From Anas platyrhynchos (Eukaryota; Chordata; Aves; Anseriformes; Anatidae): a stretch of 64,000 nt of DNA. Location: assembly GCF_047663525.1 (NCBI RefSeq), contig NC_092588.1, positions 108,209,001-108,273,000 on the forward strand. The letters are read 5' to 3'. Shown one piece after another: positions 23,001 through 37,700 of this stretch. The notes beneath the pieces are model-generated. The model did no database searches, was not told the DNA's origin, and saw only the letters and a list, made by a program, of their open reading frames with translations. Made by a program: the position numbers and the translations under genes. The first letter of the stretch is position 1. The number at the start of each line of letters is the position of its first letter.

Positions 23001-26000
23001 TCAGAGAAACAATCAAACACGACAGAATCACAGAATCTCAGGGTGGTTGAGGTTGGAAGGGACTTCTGGAGGTTATCTGGGCCAACTTCCCTGCTAAGCA
23101 GGGCCACCTAGAGCTGCTTGCCCGGCACCATGTCCAAATGATTTCTGAGTATCTCCAAGGAGGGAAACTCCACAACTTTTTCCATGGCTCAGTCACCCAT
23201 ACAGTAAAGCACTGTTTCCTGATGTTCAGGCAGGAAACATCAGGAAACACCTCCTGTGTTTCAGTTTGAATGCGGGACTTTGCACTTGCTGAGCTTCATG
23301 AGGTTCCTGTCAGCCCATCTTTCCACCACGTCAAGGTCCCTCTGGGTGGCAGCACAACCCTCTGGTGTATCCACAGCTCCCCCGAGTTCATGTCATCTGG
23401 AAACTTGCTGAGGGAACGCTCCATACAGATCATTACTGGAGACTGATAAACTGCACTGGGCCCAGGACTGACCCTTGTGGCACACTGCCAGTTACTGGCC
23501 TCCAGCTAGACACTGCACCACTGATCACCACCCTTTGGGCCCTGCAATTCAGCCAGCAGCTTTTTTTCAGTGTGCCTAATGACAGGAAACAGAGCTTGCA
23601 TTCACAAATCTTAATTTGCAGACACAACCACCAAAATTTGTATCTGAAATTCATTCTTTGGCCTTTGCCTGTTCAGCTTCCCCATTGCCAGCTACAGTTA
23701 CCATTGCTGGAACTATGTATTTCACAGAAGTAACTCACATTTACCCGTCCAATGTTTTCTCTCTTAAGAACAAACAAACAAACAAACAAACCAAGCAACA
23801 TTCAATATTAATAAAACAAAACCACCCATCATCTCTACTTGGACTGTAGTAATTCAGTTCAAAAGGTGCAAGAAGTGCCTTTTCCTTACCTGTCTGAGTC
23901 GTTCAAGGCTCAAAATGTTCTCCACTTGCAGCACACCACGTGTATATTTCTCAATGTAAGTTTCACCATCAGATGTGCCCTCATTCTCGCTCCTTGCAGC
24001 CATCAGTGCTAAGGTCTCACGATCCTCAATTTCTTCTGTAGCCTAAATTGCAAGTTACACTATTTAAGTTTTTCAAATTAAAGCCTATTGTTTTTAATGT
24101 GCTGATTCACTTATTTAGACCACCATGATCCACAAATTTTAATTTGAATCAGTAATCCTTAACTTAATTAGCAATTGTAATTACAATCAATAACCCGGGA
24201 CTTTTCAACACACACGTTAAATGATACTGAATGAAGAAGAGGCCATGCTTAGGAGAAATTTTGCGCATTTCTTGTAGTTTATGTACTTAGGAATAACACG
24301 TATCTAACCTGAAATCTCCTGTGTTACAGATTGACTAATGACAACGTCCTAGGCAAGCAAATGCAAATTCCTTACCAAACCTTAGACAGTCTGTGTGATT
24401 TCCCTAGAGTTTAAAGTGAAAGTAATACCACACGAAAGTGACAATTACATGGCAACAAAACTATTTATTTTCTTTTGTCCAGGTTACCTTTACAATCTAT
24501 GTTAGAGCACATTTCCAATTTGTACAAGTTTTTGATGTAAAATATATAGTTTATATTCCTGTTGAACTGATTTTCCTAGTTATAGTGACCCGAATATCCC
24601 TCTGAGTAGCCTCTTAATTCTCCCTGAAGCAGCTAATACAATTTCAAAAATAGCTCTACTACAAGAACTCAGTTTACACAGTACAAGAGAAAATAAAATC
24701 CCCACAGTTTTCTACTGTTTAAGGTAAAAACAACCTCACCACTGAACAGCAGGATACGTACTTTGGCAAGCTGCCTCATATCAACGAAGTAGGCCATTTA
24801 CTTTGCAATCAGTGCCACCTACTACAATAGTTATTCTGTTACTTTCAGTGAATTTGCCAGAGAAACACAGTGTAATTTACCTTTGGTATATTGGATACAA
24901 TTTCATAGGTCACTCCACAGGCATAATATATATTTTTCAAGGATATTCTCCTTTTCAGGCTCTGGGTAAAACTCTAGAAACAAAGTAATTCTCAGTTATT
25001 GTTTTGATAATAATTATTTATGAAGTTCTAAGAAAAAAAAGGTTGCAATGTAAAAATTTATTTTACCACAAAAGCACATTCTCCAGGACAATAATTAAGT
25101 AAGCTCCTTTTCAGCATTCACAATCCTTAAGAGTACTTTTTAAAGCCTTGTAGTCAGCACAAAATGCTGTCAAGTTCAAACAGTAACAGTTTACTCCTGT
25201 TTTGCACTGAAGCTCTATCCTTGTGTAATAACTCGTAACTGAGGAACTGTGGCTGTAAGAAGTCTGTACTGTGTGGGCACCAACACTTCTCACTTTGTCA
25301 GCCACCTGTTAAATAAGCAGAAAATTCTTCTCGCTATAGCAAAGCATAGGACTGATCTCTAGCCACAACTGGATGAGCAGCCACAGTTTTCACTGTTGTA
25401 CTGTTGTAGTCACAAACCTAGTGTGCTGCATTGTTAGACTTGTTAGCCCTTACATCACTAACTGTAAACTTTAATCTAATAAGGCATCTGAGACAAATGA
25501 AACTAACAAAGGAAAACATGCTAAATACAAAACAAAACACACATACAAAAAAAAAAAAACAAAAAAACAAAAACAACCACAAAGCAAACAAACAAACAAA
25601 CTAACTAACTAAATAATAATAATTAAAAAATAAATAAATAATTCAGCTGTTTAGTAAGTTGCTTAGTAACACAACAGGTGTTTTGTGTCCCACCCCTACG
25701 TCCCCCTCCTATTGCAAAATCTGAAGCAATTCTGAGATAAGCTCTTGGACCTAATTGTCTGGGAAACAAAAATGAACATGATTTTGGAGAACATCTTGCT
25801 GTCTAAACCCATGAGCAGCAAAGCAAGGGGAACAGCAACCACTCTTGTTGCCGATGAAAACACCCTATTTGAGGTCACCATGAAAAAGTGGGTAGAAAAA
25901 ATATACATTTAGGCAGTGCAGGGAAACAAGCCTAGACTGTAATTAATGGAGAAAATAATAAAGAGAAATGAAAAAGATATATTGTGTTCACTCTGAACAC

Positions 26001-29000
26001 ATAAAGGCCCCAAAGCTACTGTCAGGAACAGAGTGGGCTACAGTAACCCTATATTAGACAAGCTACTGCAAACTCCTCAAAATCAAACATTTCAACTATA
26101 CAACCAAGAGGGTTAAACCACTTTCTTTGCTGTTGTTGCAAAAGTAGTGCCTGTTACACTTTGAAACAAATCAGTTTGAAATATTGACAGGTCAAAAGGC
26201 TATGCTAGAAGTGCACAGCATCACTGCAATCTATGCTAATCTGTTTTTCATTTGTTTTTAATAAGAAAAGGAGACATGCAAAATGAAGCAGGCAGCTAAG
26301 AAAAGACATTCATAAAATTAGGGATACCAAACAAAATTAGTAATAAAAGAATATGTAAACTTATTACCTGCTTGTTATAAATATTGGCTGCAATCCTTTT
26401 CCGTAATACCAGTTCCATTGCAGCAGGATGACTGAGCTGCACAGTAGTCTTCACTATTAAGTAAATCCTCTCATTTTGTGGAGTGACCCTGTTCAGGTAC
26501 ACTGAATCATGGACAGAAGAATCCCAAGCAGCAGTGGCTGAAACCTATGCAGACAAATCAAATGGAGAAAGGAAAGAAAAATCAAAGACTCAATCTAACA
26601 AATAATTTACAATGACTTAATGTTGAGTAAAACAATTCTTTTATGAAAGAAAAATAAGTACCATTTAACAAAATGGACTAAAACCACCCTTTCGTAGTAT
26701 GCAATCAGAAGCAGCACAAAAGAGGTGTTAAGATATCAGGAAACACAATATATATCAGGAAGCACAATCCCCCACCCCAAAAAGAAGTTTTCACCCAGAA
26801 GGAAGCAGAGGAGAGAACAGAAGCAATATTGGAGGAAGAAAAAGAAATCCTATTGCAGCTGTACTAAAAATGTATGGAGCTCAATGGCAAGATTTCCATC
26901 TGGGTTAAATTAGGTTACAATGGTCTATACAGAATAAATCTGTTCCATCCTGCAGAACGTCTTTTTCCATCCCCCCCGTCTCTTCCTGAACCTCAGCTTG
27001 ACATTTATTGTGCAAAGGGACTCTTAAGCATTGGTCTGAGATGGCACAGAAAGTAGAAAAAATACAATTTAAGCTCCAAAATGTACTCAGAACCGTTAAT
27101 TTCCAACAATTCCCTTTTTCTTTTTTGAATTTAAAAAATTGTGTACTATGAAGAAAAAAGTTTTTTTAAAAAACATTAAGCTTTGCCTCGTCAGCATAGT
27201 AAAGGAAGCAGTTTTCTCTGAATAATTAGGAGCCTACAAGAGGAATGATGAAGGGGCAAGGAAAGAAGAAAAGGAATTGTGAGTTAGGTAGCTGAATTAG
27301 ACTTTTGCCAAGAGCAGAGACTTTCCACCTCTGCATTAAGGCAGGAGAGCTAACAAGTCTCTTAAACCCTCTTAAATCCTACCCAAACAGGCCAGAAACT
27401 GAAGGCAGCACTTCTAATACAGAAACATAATCATAGTGATTAAATAAATACATAGGAGAAAATAAAACATAAGAAGAAAGCTTTAATATAAGCTGCAGTT
27501 GTCAAGAAGGAGGCTTGCTAACAATTCACCTCTTCATCGCTGTGTTTTATGATCGGCAGATAAAAGAAGGGGCTCCCGTGCTCCTTTGGTAGTATGGAGT
27601 TAACTCCTGATGCATGGGGACCTATAAGTTGTTCGTTGGCACTGAGGTCATCAGCTAATGAAACAAACATGCAAAGAATTAAATGGTTTTGCATCAAAGG
27701 ACATTAATATATGGAGGCAAAGTTGTAATACACAGTTGTAACAAAACCCTACCCGTATTCATAACACATTTAATCCTGATTAATCTTACTACTATGCATT
27801 ATTTTGAAGATGGTTGCAGCATAGAAAAGTGGGGACGTAAAACGGGGCCAAGACTCCCTCTGAACATGTTCTCACATGACCTAAACAGAATTCAGAACTC
27901 TTTCTAGGTATTCAGGAAAGGAATTTACCCAGCCATGAATAAATCAGTTCCTCATTTATTCACCTGCCAGCCTAAACAGCCAATCTCTTGGTTAAATCAG
28001 TTCTGATGTATCAAGATTGACAACAGTGGTTCTGGTAACTTTAGGCTTTTAATTGAACAAAAAAAGTGTTGTGCAATGATCCATAACCCTGCTTAAATAT
28101 CCTACTTGGTCTTCTATCTGCTATCCTCTGCTTACAGTGAAAATCAAAAACATTTCCTGTGAGCACAGAAAGAAGAGCATATATAATTTTTCAAAAGCAA
28201 TTTCTAAAGTGGGTATCGATGTATTGCCTGTATAAACAAGCCTAGTAGCCCACTGAAGTGCTGGATGTGACTAGGCTTGTGGATCCTTCTCTACTTTATG
28301 TCCAAGTTTATAATTATAGACTTCCTAAACAGTCCTTAAATATAGTGCTAACTCCAGTTTCTTGCTGCATACAGTGTATCTGTGCTCCAAGAACATAAAT
28401 CCATAGTCTTCCCTCATGTAAAACTAATTGCCTTCAGAGGGAGAACACTCAGATGCTCTAACAAAATGCTCATTATGCTCCTAACACACTCTTAATTAAG
28501 CCATCTGTTTAAACCTCTACAGATAAGTCAGTGGAAGAGCTGGAAGATTCTCTATCAGTGCTTCAATGACGTGTGGATTTATACATCAAAACACACACAG
28601 GATTTTCCTGCCTGACATTCCATTTAAACTAAGCTTGCTCTTTTATGCATTTTTCTGTTGTATAACCAATCCTTCTACTTGTATGATCCCTGATTATTAT
28701 TTTAATTTTAAAACAGTTGTACTTAACTATTGCAATGCATAGAATTGGAAAAAAGTACATTCTACAAGCCATACCAGACAGTGCCATTGCCAGGACGTTT
28801 TTATATCTTCTGAGACATTTAAGATTCACTCTTCCATCTACCAATTTACTGATCCAAACTAAATTTTTTTATTTTCTTTATTTTAATCTGTTGTTACAAC
28901 ATACCATTCAAATCAAGGAAAAGGACAGGTATATGTGTTTCCATTCCTGCAGGTGGAATCCTGAAACAAAAACTGCTGTCAGTACAGAAGGCAAATACAA

Positions 29001-31751
29001 ACCTAAGCTAATCTGGGCAAACAGTTCTCCATGCAAGTTTTCTATTAACTGTGACCAACGACTAAGACTATCAACATTTTGATGGTTACTTAGAGCAAAC
29101 TCCTGGCAAGACATAGTCTTTATACCAATAAATATACTTCTAGCTACATGACCACAGCAGACTTCAAGTGAGTATGGGAAAAAAATCCTAAATTTGAGAG
29201 GAAAAATTATCACTACGTCATTCACCCAATGAAGAAGAGATATTAGGCATTATCAGAGACATCAGTGTACACTTGATTAGAGCTTTTATTTCTTGTCCAC
29301 ACTTTCACAAATTTAATATGTTACCTTTTTAACTTTTCAAAGTCAGTTTCAACAGCCTTAAAACACATATTTAAATGAAATTAAAGAGAAGTTCTGAGAT
29401 ATGTTTCTTCTGCTCCTTTTCAAATTTTCTTTTAAATGAGAATTTCTTCCTTCCTCACCCCAGCTCAATTAAACGATGTGTTCTACAATCAATTTTTGAG
29501 CAATTGAGCCTTTTTTTTTTTTTTTTTTGAAAGGAATCAAACTACAGGATAACTTTCTTAGAACTAAGAAAAAAAAAAAAAGTAAAATAGTATTAAATTC
29601 AAAGGCAATGTTCAAACCGCGACAGCTATCTCAAAACTCCTTTTTGTAGTAAAGGAACTAAGCAAACACTCATTACATTCAAACAAGCACCTGACCTTCT
29701 ATTATGCCAGCTCAGTGTAGTTGGAGGTATTACAGGAAAACCTAGAAAGCTATAAAACATCTTGAGAATTTTACGTTGTAGTTTGCAACGTTCATGTAAA
29801 AGAAACGAACAACTCCAATGTTTTTTTTCTGAACATACCAATTTGCAGGGGCACCAGGAATTCCGCTGCCTGGTGCTGGAACAAACACCGCATTCCTCTC
29901 TTCTGTCAGCCCTACCCACTGCTCTACCAGCCGGGCTTCTCGTTCCATATCATCTTCCGATTTTTCTACAGTGAAAGAGGGTAGTATTATAAGACACATT
30001 TCTGATGATATAGGGAATAAAGTACTTATAAGAGAAATTTTAAGTTTCGAACCTTGCTTATTGCTGATCTTTTGAATCTGCTCATCTAAGTATTCCCTGC
30101 GTTTTATCAATGCATCAGACCATCTTTCTCGTACACAGTTTAAGTCTTCTTCCTAACATGGGAAGAAAAATGGAAGTTATTCGGCTTTGCGGTTAAGATC
30201 AAATGGCAGGGAAGTTTGCGACAGTTTCATCAGAATCGCTATTAAACAGCTTGCATGATGCAGAAAACTTTTTTCCCCAAATAACATGCACACTAATTAA
30301 GTACCTCATCACCCATGAATGGAAGCTTATTTGTTTTCAAGTTTCATATTCCAAAAGGAGGAAAAGAAAATGTGACTAGCTCAGTTGCTGAACAGAATCA
30401 TACACCAAAGACTAATTATCCACAGAAGTGGCAATCAAACTTTTTAATCACGTACGGAATAGGAAAAACAGGTATCATCAGTTGATCATAGGTTCTCCTG
30501 AAGATTAGACAGGTCAGTATGCCCTCAAACCTGCACAAAACTCCATTGCTAGCAGCTGCTATCAGTGCAATTAAAAGATTTCTCATGCAAACAAAACCGA
30601 TCATGCAATCATGCTTTGTGGTATCACAGAAAATCTGGTTCATTCTTCTCTGTGATTTGTCAGGAAGCGCAGAAACAGCCCGCGAAAAGTTAGTACCTAA
30701 CTGGTATCCTTGAGTTTGCTGTAAAACCTAACCCATTATTTCATGGGATGTCAGCATTCTCACCTAACTGGTTTTAATTCCTTAAAAGCTGCCTGCTAGA
30801 AGTAAGACTTCAATGTAAGATCTGTAATGTGCTTTACATTTTTAGTTATTTCTTATCCTGGCCCTTGCCATCTTTTTAAGTGATTCTTCTTTTAAGTTTT
30901 CTAAACTGTGACTGTCCTGTATTTACTTATCACACAAGGAGCCAGGCTCAAGGTTTGTTGGTTTGTTTTCACGTGGATGAGCTTAAAATAGGAAAAATGT
31001 TTCACTGAACTTCTGTATTCCCCACGCTCACATCCGCCACTCTCTCTCCCACTAGCGTTTCAGAAAACTGCACAACTTCAAAGGTTAAGATGTTTTCTTT
31101 AGAAAACAAAGCAAAGCAGCCCAATGCTGTATAATTTGGTTGAGAAGAACTTGGGTACCTGCATTTGTTTCCCCCCCCCATGAAATATAGTCACTGGAAA
31201 CTATTTCCATTTTAAATTCAAGTTTCTAAGCTTTTATTTCCATAGCAATTCATGTAGCCAGTTAGGAGAGCTGACTGCTGAGTACTAGAGAGAAGAGCAC
31301 ACTGTAAGAGTATAAAGTCACGTGGTAAACTGAAATAGCGGTGTTTTATAGCCCAGGTAGCCTCTTAAATGCACAGCATATATTTCAAAGCTGCTTTTGC
31401 TTGCACCAGTATGCTTGTTCATTGGAAAGTTGCTGGCTATTAGCATTAGCTGTGCCCCATGCCACAGGATTGACAGCAACAGCAGCAATACCTGGTAACT
31501 ATCCATATCACCACCATCCTCCTCCTCCTTCTGGTAGGAGAAAATACATTTTGTAAAACACAAAAGAACATGCATTTTTTCAACAGAAAAATCAAAGAAT
31601 TACCCCAAACCACAAGTACAAAAGCATCTTGCCACAAACTTGTATAATGTTAAAATTACAACATTCAAATAACCACAGCCTTATTAACAGGTAGGATCAG
31701 ATCTTTCTTCAGACTACAGCATCTCAGCCACGATTTTAGCGGTTACATTTA

Positions 31752-31789
<38 letters not shown>

Positions 31790-34700
31790 TTCGTAGAATA
31801 CAATGCCAGAAAAAGGGCTTAGCAAGCATATCATCAATATTTTCACTTTATAGTTTCATCTAGAATTACTTGTGGTTCTGAATGTCTGAAGGTGCCTTTC
31901 TTCCCTGGGTGACCTGTTTCACTTGTTCTTTGCTATCACTGTTAAAAGGATCCTTAATTTCTTATACAAATTTATCTAGTAGCAGCAAGAAGCCACTTCT
32001 TAAGACCTTTTTCTGCTAGCTTTAACAGCCCTTTTGCATTCAGTAATGGCTATTTCTGATACTGATCAAGTAAACTGCTTGAAAAGATAACTAGTATCTC
32101 ACTAAGACATTTTCCTGTCTCTTTTTTTTCCTCACTCTTTTCGCCTTAATTTTCACTGTCCCACAAGGGACAGAAACTAACCAGTAACCTCGTATTAATT
32201 TCACCTCTACACACAAAAAGTAAAAACAACTTCCATATACCTGCTGTCTTGCATATACCTAAATATTACACTTGGTTCTTTATCAGTTATACCTTAAATT
32301 ACAAGCATGAAAAAAAAAGCAGATATAGCACCATATGATCAAATATGTGTATTAGACTCAAACAAATATAAAACAATAAAATTAACCTATCATGTACCAG
32401 TGTGTGAACTAAGGTCCCTTTTGGAACTCTGTTGGGCAGGGTCTAGAGCAGCAAAGCAAAATCAACAAAATAAATCGGTGCATGATAAAGTAACTGTCTT
32501 ACCTGGTAGCTGTCCAAGCCCCTTTGCAATTTGGTTGATCTGGCAGTCACACCACCTATGGAGACTGAAAGAATTGCTTCTACCATGAGAGGCAATGTTC
32601 CCGAATGTTGTACAGGTTTCACTGTCACCTGAACTCTGCGAGAATGACCCTGAGCAGGAAGGCAGCCAAGAGAGAAAGAAAGGCAGAGAGGGAGAGAAAA
32701 ACAAACAGAGAGAAACTAAGAATAACATTAAGAATCAATGTATGTATGAATAAGACAACACGAAAAGACATACCTGCCTAAGCTGGAAAATCCCCCCCGT
32801 GTTTACATCCTTTGCCTGATGGAGTTCAACTGCAGTATACTCTCCCATCTCATTCAATTCTTGTATGGAAATCCACATTTCTATTCTTCGTGTTACTTCA
32901 TTCCACCTAAAAAGGTATACCAACAAAACTTAATGCTTGCCTCACAGAAGTATGATTTGTGTGCCACAGGTATTAGAAAGCCTTTGGAAAGCTGATAGAA
33001 GCATTTTATTTATACCTGTCTCTCAGTGTCCTTGTTTTAGCATGAAGAGAATCAACTTCCCAAACAGAGGTGCCATTGCCTGTACATCTGTGACCCCACA
33101 CCTCGATAGCAAGAGCTCCTTCGGAGATGAACTCCAAAAACTCCTCTGTGACATTCACCACATAGTCCTGGAAATGAGACAAACTTATGATATCTAATCA
33201 GATGAAATAACTGCATCTCCTCAACTGGTTTGTAAGGACACACCAAACAATTACTTACTTGCATGGCTCAACCATACAGTTTGGATGATAAAGCTTGACT
33301 CTGGTCAAAAGAGTTGTGAAACAAATCATCTCAGCAACTACTGCTTCTGCATACTGTGTATCATGCTTGAAAATTTCCACTGAAACCACCTCACAGCTCC
33401 ATTACCATTTTTAAAGACACTTTGCTTACCCAACAGGTATATAACAAGATGTCATTCTATAAACTATAGTTCCCCCTGTGCATATTAAAGATGACTTACA
33501 AGACCACAAATGACAAGAATGTTTTCCTTTTGCTACATTTTGAAGAGGTGGTGAAGTGAAATATTATAGCATTTAAACTATTATCAAAAGTCATTATTTA
33601 TATGACTTGATTCCTTCTTTCCTCAGGGAAAACAAGGTTTAAATTCTGAACAGCTTAGCTCAAACATACCATCCTCCTGATAATACTATTTCGTGCAAAA
33701 AATAATTACCTGACAGTGAGAGAAAGTCACTGTATAATGAGCATCCTTGCTCTGAGGTGAAGGCACATCTGGATCTACCACTGGTGCTGCTACTGTTGAC
33801 ACGCATTGGTCCCAGAATGTGTATTGACAGAAGACAAAGTTGGAGAGATTGGGTGGCAGTCCAGTTGCTTCTTTTATTTTTACCTGAGGAGATAAGACAG
33901 ATGTTCTCATGGTTATTTCCTCTATTGTAAACTGTTTAAAATGAAGCATTACAACCAAAATTATCAACACCTAAGAATTTTTAAAAGATAACTCCAATTG
34001 CTTTCTAAAGATGTCCAAACTTGGGAAATCTGTATTTTGCATATACAAAAATGCAGATGCAAGGAAAACTGTTACAGGCATCTAACTAGCCCACCCACAC
34101 ACGTTTTCTTTGAGGTTGATACACTTGAGTGAAAAATCACAGAAAAAATGAAATCCAGACACTAACCATAGATACTACATTAGATAATCAAACAAATCAC
34201 AGGAAGTGGATATCTGGAAAAACTGTTTCCCCTTCAGTGTCTGCCAAGAAAGCCAGTCCTTGTAATGTCAGTATTTGTGAAGTAGACCTGTGCTTACCAG
34301 AAACTAATGCTACTTAATTCAGTCACGGGCAACCACAGCCAGTTAGACTGACATACACTGAACTGGAACCCAGAGTAGTCTCTCCCTTCTTCTTTTCTCT
34401 TTAGAAAATTTAAAGCAAGCAATAGCTGACATAGCTTAGTATTTTACATCAGACCAACTACATAGTTACAAAGGTCTGAAACTGTTAAATACATCATGTG
34501 TTCTCACTTACCCTGCAGGAGAGCTTTTTTGCTCTGTGAATAATTTCTCCATTGTTATCCATGACTTCCAGACTCCCACTCTCACTGGAGTTCTCAGATG
34601 AGTCATCTCCTTCTACTACACGTTCTGGGACAGACCCAGTGACTCGCATTACTTCAACATGCAACCGTCCTGCAACCTAAGGCAAGATAAACACTCAGAA

Positions 34701-37700
34701 CCTACGCAGAAAGGATTTAAAGACATTAAGACAGGAGATATCTAACTCCAGGAGGTGCACAGAAACTGGCAGCTAGCACTGAGCATTAGAACTGAACAGC
34801 TCACAACCACCAAAGGAAAAGCAAGAATGACAAAAAAAGATGAGAAAGGAACATACAGAAACTGTTTGCATGCAGAACTACTGAGCTTTTTAATTCATAC
34901 ACTACAGAAAAGGCACACAGCATCATGACTGTGCATCAAAACTTCAATATGCTGTTTTTTGCTCAGCTACCAATATTGATACTATGAATTTTATTCTGCT
35001 GTTTTAGTAGATGGGCAACTTTAAACACTTAAACAGAAAACATATATCAATTTTCAAAGCAGTTATTCACTGGGAAACAAGTCAATAAGCCTCATTTGCT
35101 CATTAAAATATGGTGCATATTACTAAGTCGCCCTGCAAAAAAACATGTTACCAATGAATGAATGAACATATGGATGCACAGGTATGGATGCACAGCTCTG
35201 CTATACATTAGGGCACTATTTCACATTACCTCCCCCTGCTGGCTGATGATGGGCACAGCATACTGCAGCTTAACATCATAGAAAAGGCAATCCAAAAACA
35301 CATTTGCCACTCCAATTAAATTGTGATTCTCTTGTGCTTCATAAAAAGGATCACCTCTTTTGCCAATGAGCTTCCTTACCTGTTTTAAAGAGCACAGAAG
35401 TTATTTCAAAAACTGCAAGCATGAAAATAAAAATTAAATAACCAAGACAAGAGCATGTCACAGAACCTAAGGGACTACCATTCTTTTATTTTCCTTCCTG
35501 TTAACACAAGCAGAAAGGGACCGGGAGCTATCAGAAATCTGTAATGAAATCTTTGAGATGAGACATTATGCAATCCTTTCTTTACTACAGTAAATAGTAA
35601 TATGGCCCACATTTTTTAGTGATGTCAAGGTGAACCAGACTTTACCATTGGCAAGTACAACAGACATTGCTTTCAAGAAGTTTCGCCTTACTTTTCTGCT
35701 CTGTTTACTCTTTTTAAATGAAAGGATAAATCATCTTCAGGATGAATAGGCTGCTGCTAGGGCAAAATGGAAGGTGCAAGATGACTCCTGCTTAATCCTA
35801 CAAGTGTTCCCAAGAATCCTCAAGAGCTGAGAACACGTCTGCAGCATTTTCTACAAGTACCCCACAACACAACCACAAAGAATTCGCATGGATTCCGGGC
35901 ATGATATGCACACCTCAGTGGATGTTAGCTCCTTCCCTTCTCCTCCTCTTTTGTCTTCAACACATGTATTTGACCTATGTGTTTTTATGTAGTACACAGA
36001 ACACATGCATTATGCCCAACCTATGCTATGGAAAGAATAATTCGACCTCAGCAAGACACGTAAATGTATTGAAAGGATGTGTTATCAATTCTTACTGAAC
36101 TCAGCAGCAAAATCATCGTTTTCTTCAATGGGCACTGATGAAGCGCCTGACCTCCCCTGTGTTACAATTTTAGAGATTCGCAGTGTTTTGTCCAAGGGCA
36201 CAAAAGCATGACAGTTGTTCAAACATATTTGAGAATGATTCTTGATACAATTAATTCAGATGCTCCATGTCAGCCATAAGACAGTGAGGTATACTTCTTG
36301 TGTACGTCTACCTTGATACTTGAGGATACATCTTCCAGAACACCAAATCTCACATCTGTCTCTTGCCAGGAAACAAAGAAGCTTTTGACAAGTCTTACAT
36401 TCATTTCTAAAGGCTGACCTGTTATTTAAATTCTCAGGAAATGCCACCAGGTTTTGACAGAGATACTGATGTGATGCAGACTAAATATTATTTTCTTCAC
36501 TGCCTTAAGGTAGGGGGATATACAAATGAGATTACAGAATATTTCACAGTTCAAGATCAAGTTCAGCCCCACTCATGTATTCTGCACCTTAAGGATATCT
36601 AAGCAGCGTGAGCACTCTCCAGTCATCCTAGCTAGCTTTGATACGAACCACATTTTAATCATTCCTTCTAATGCTGTTTGCTGTTTCAATTCAGACTAAT
36701 GCCTGTCTGCATGGCAGCTGTATTATGGCAGGTAAACATATGCTCTTAGTGGTATCATGAGTCATTAACTCAACACAATTACATCTGAGAATACAACTTA
36801 GGATAAGATATAGCTGTGTTTTACTCTGCATGGGCATTTTGTTCATAGCTGTTTTTTTGTTTTGTTTAACCACAGTGCTGTATCCTTCAATATATGAAAT
36901 ATGAAGTCATTGCACTTTATCTGTACAACATACTAAAAGGGAAAGAAAAACTCAGTCTGTGATCCCCTTCAGAAAAAGAATAAATTAATACCTCAGGAAT
37001 TTTCTCCTTCCATTCTTGATAGAGGTCTCTCATGTCAATCAATTTGTTCTCTAGTTTCTCAATAGTCCACACTTGAGTAGCTTTTCCTTTTCTTCTCACT
37101 TGAATAGCAGGCTCGCTCACTATTGCGCCCCTCTAAACCAGAGGAAAAAATAATCACTGCAGGAAAGGTGCTTGCATGTAAGTAGTTTAACCTCTCACTC
37201 AAATTGTGCTCTTAAAAAGGAATGAAATAAAGAGCATACAGCTTCCTTCTGTGTGCCAGCCATACCACTTTTGTCCTCAAACAGAACATACCCCATACAT
37301 CTCTGAAGATCCAGACCTCTTTATTCTTCTCAGACAACTTTCATTCACACAGGATCATTAACAACACTCTCAATCAAATCTCTTATGACAGGTGTATCAT
37401 TTTAAGTGCTATTTACAGCAACACTACAACTCGAAAATCCTCAAGAAAAATCATAAGAATATTTAACAGAAACCAGTAATTTTTGCACACATAACTAAAA
37501 TGCAGCATTCTACTTAGGTTTTACAGCAACAGAACACAAATGTCTGCTCACAAACCACATGCACATCCTTATTACTACACACTTGAAAGAACAGTAGGAG
37601 CCATACTTAATGCTACAATCCCACTTTTATCTTACTCACTTTCAATACAATTAAAATCACACAGCATCCATGTTTTGCCTACGTATAATCCAACAAAAAT

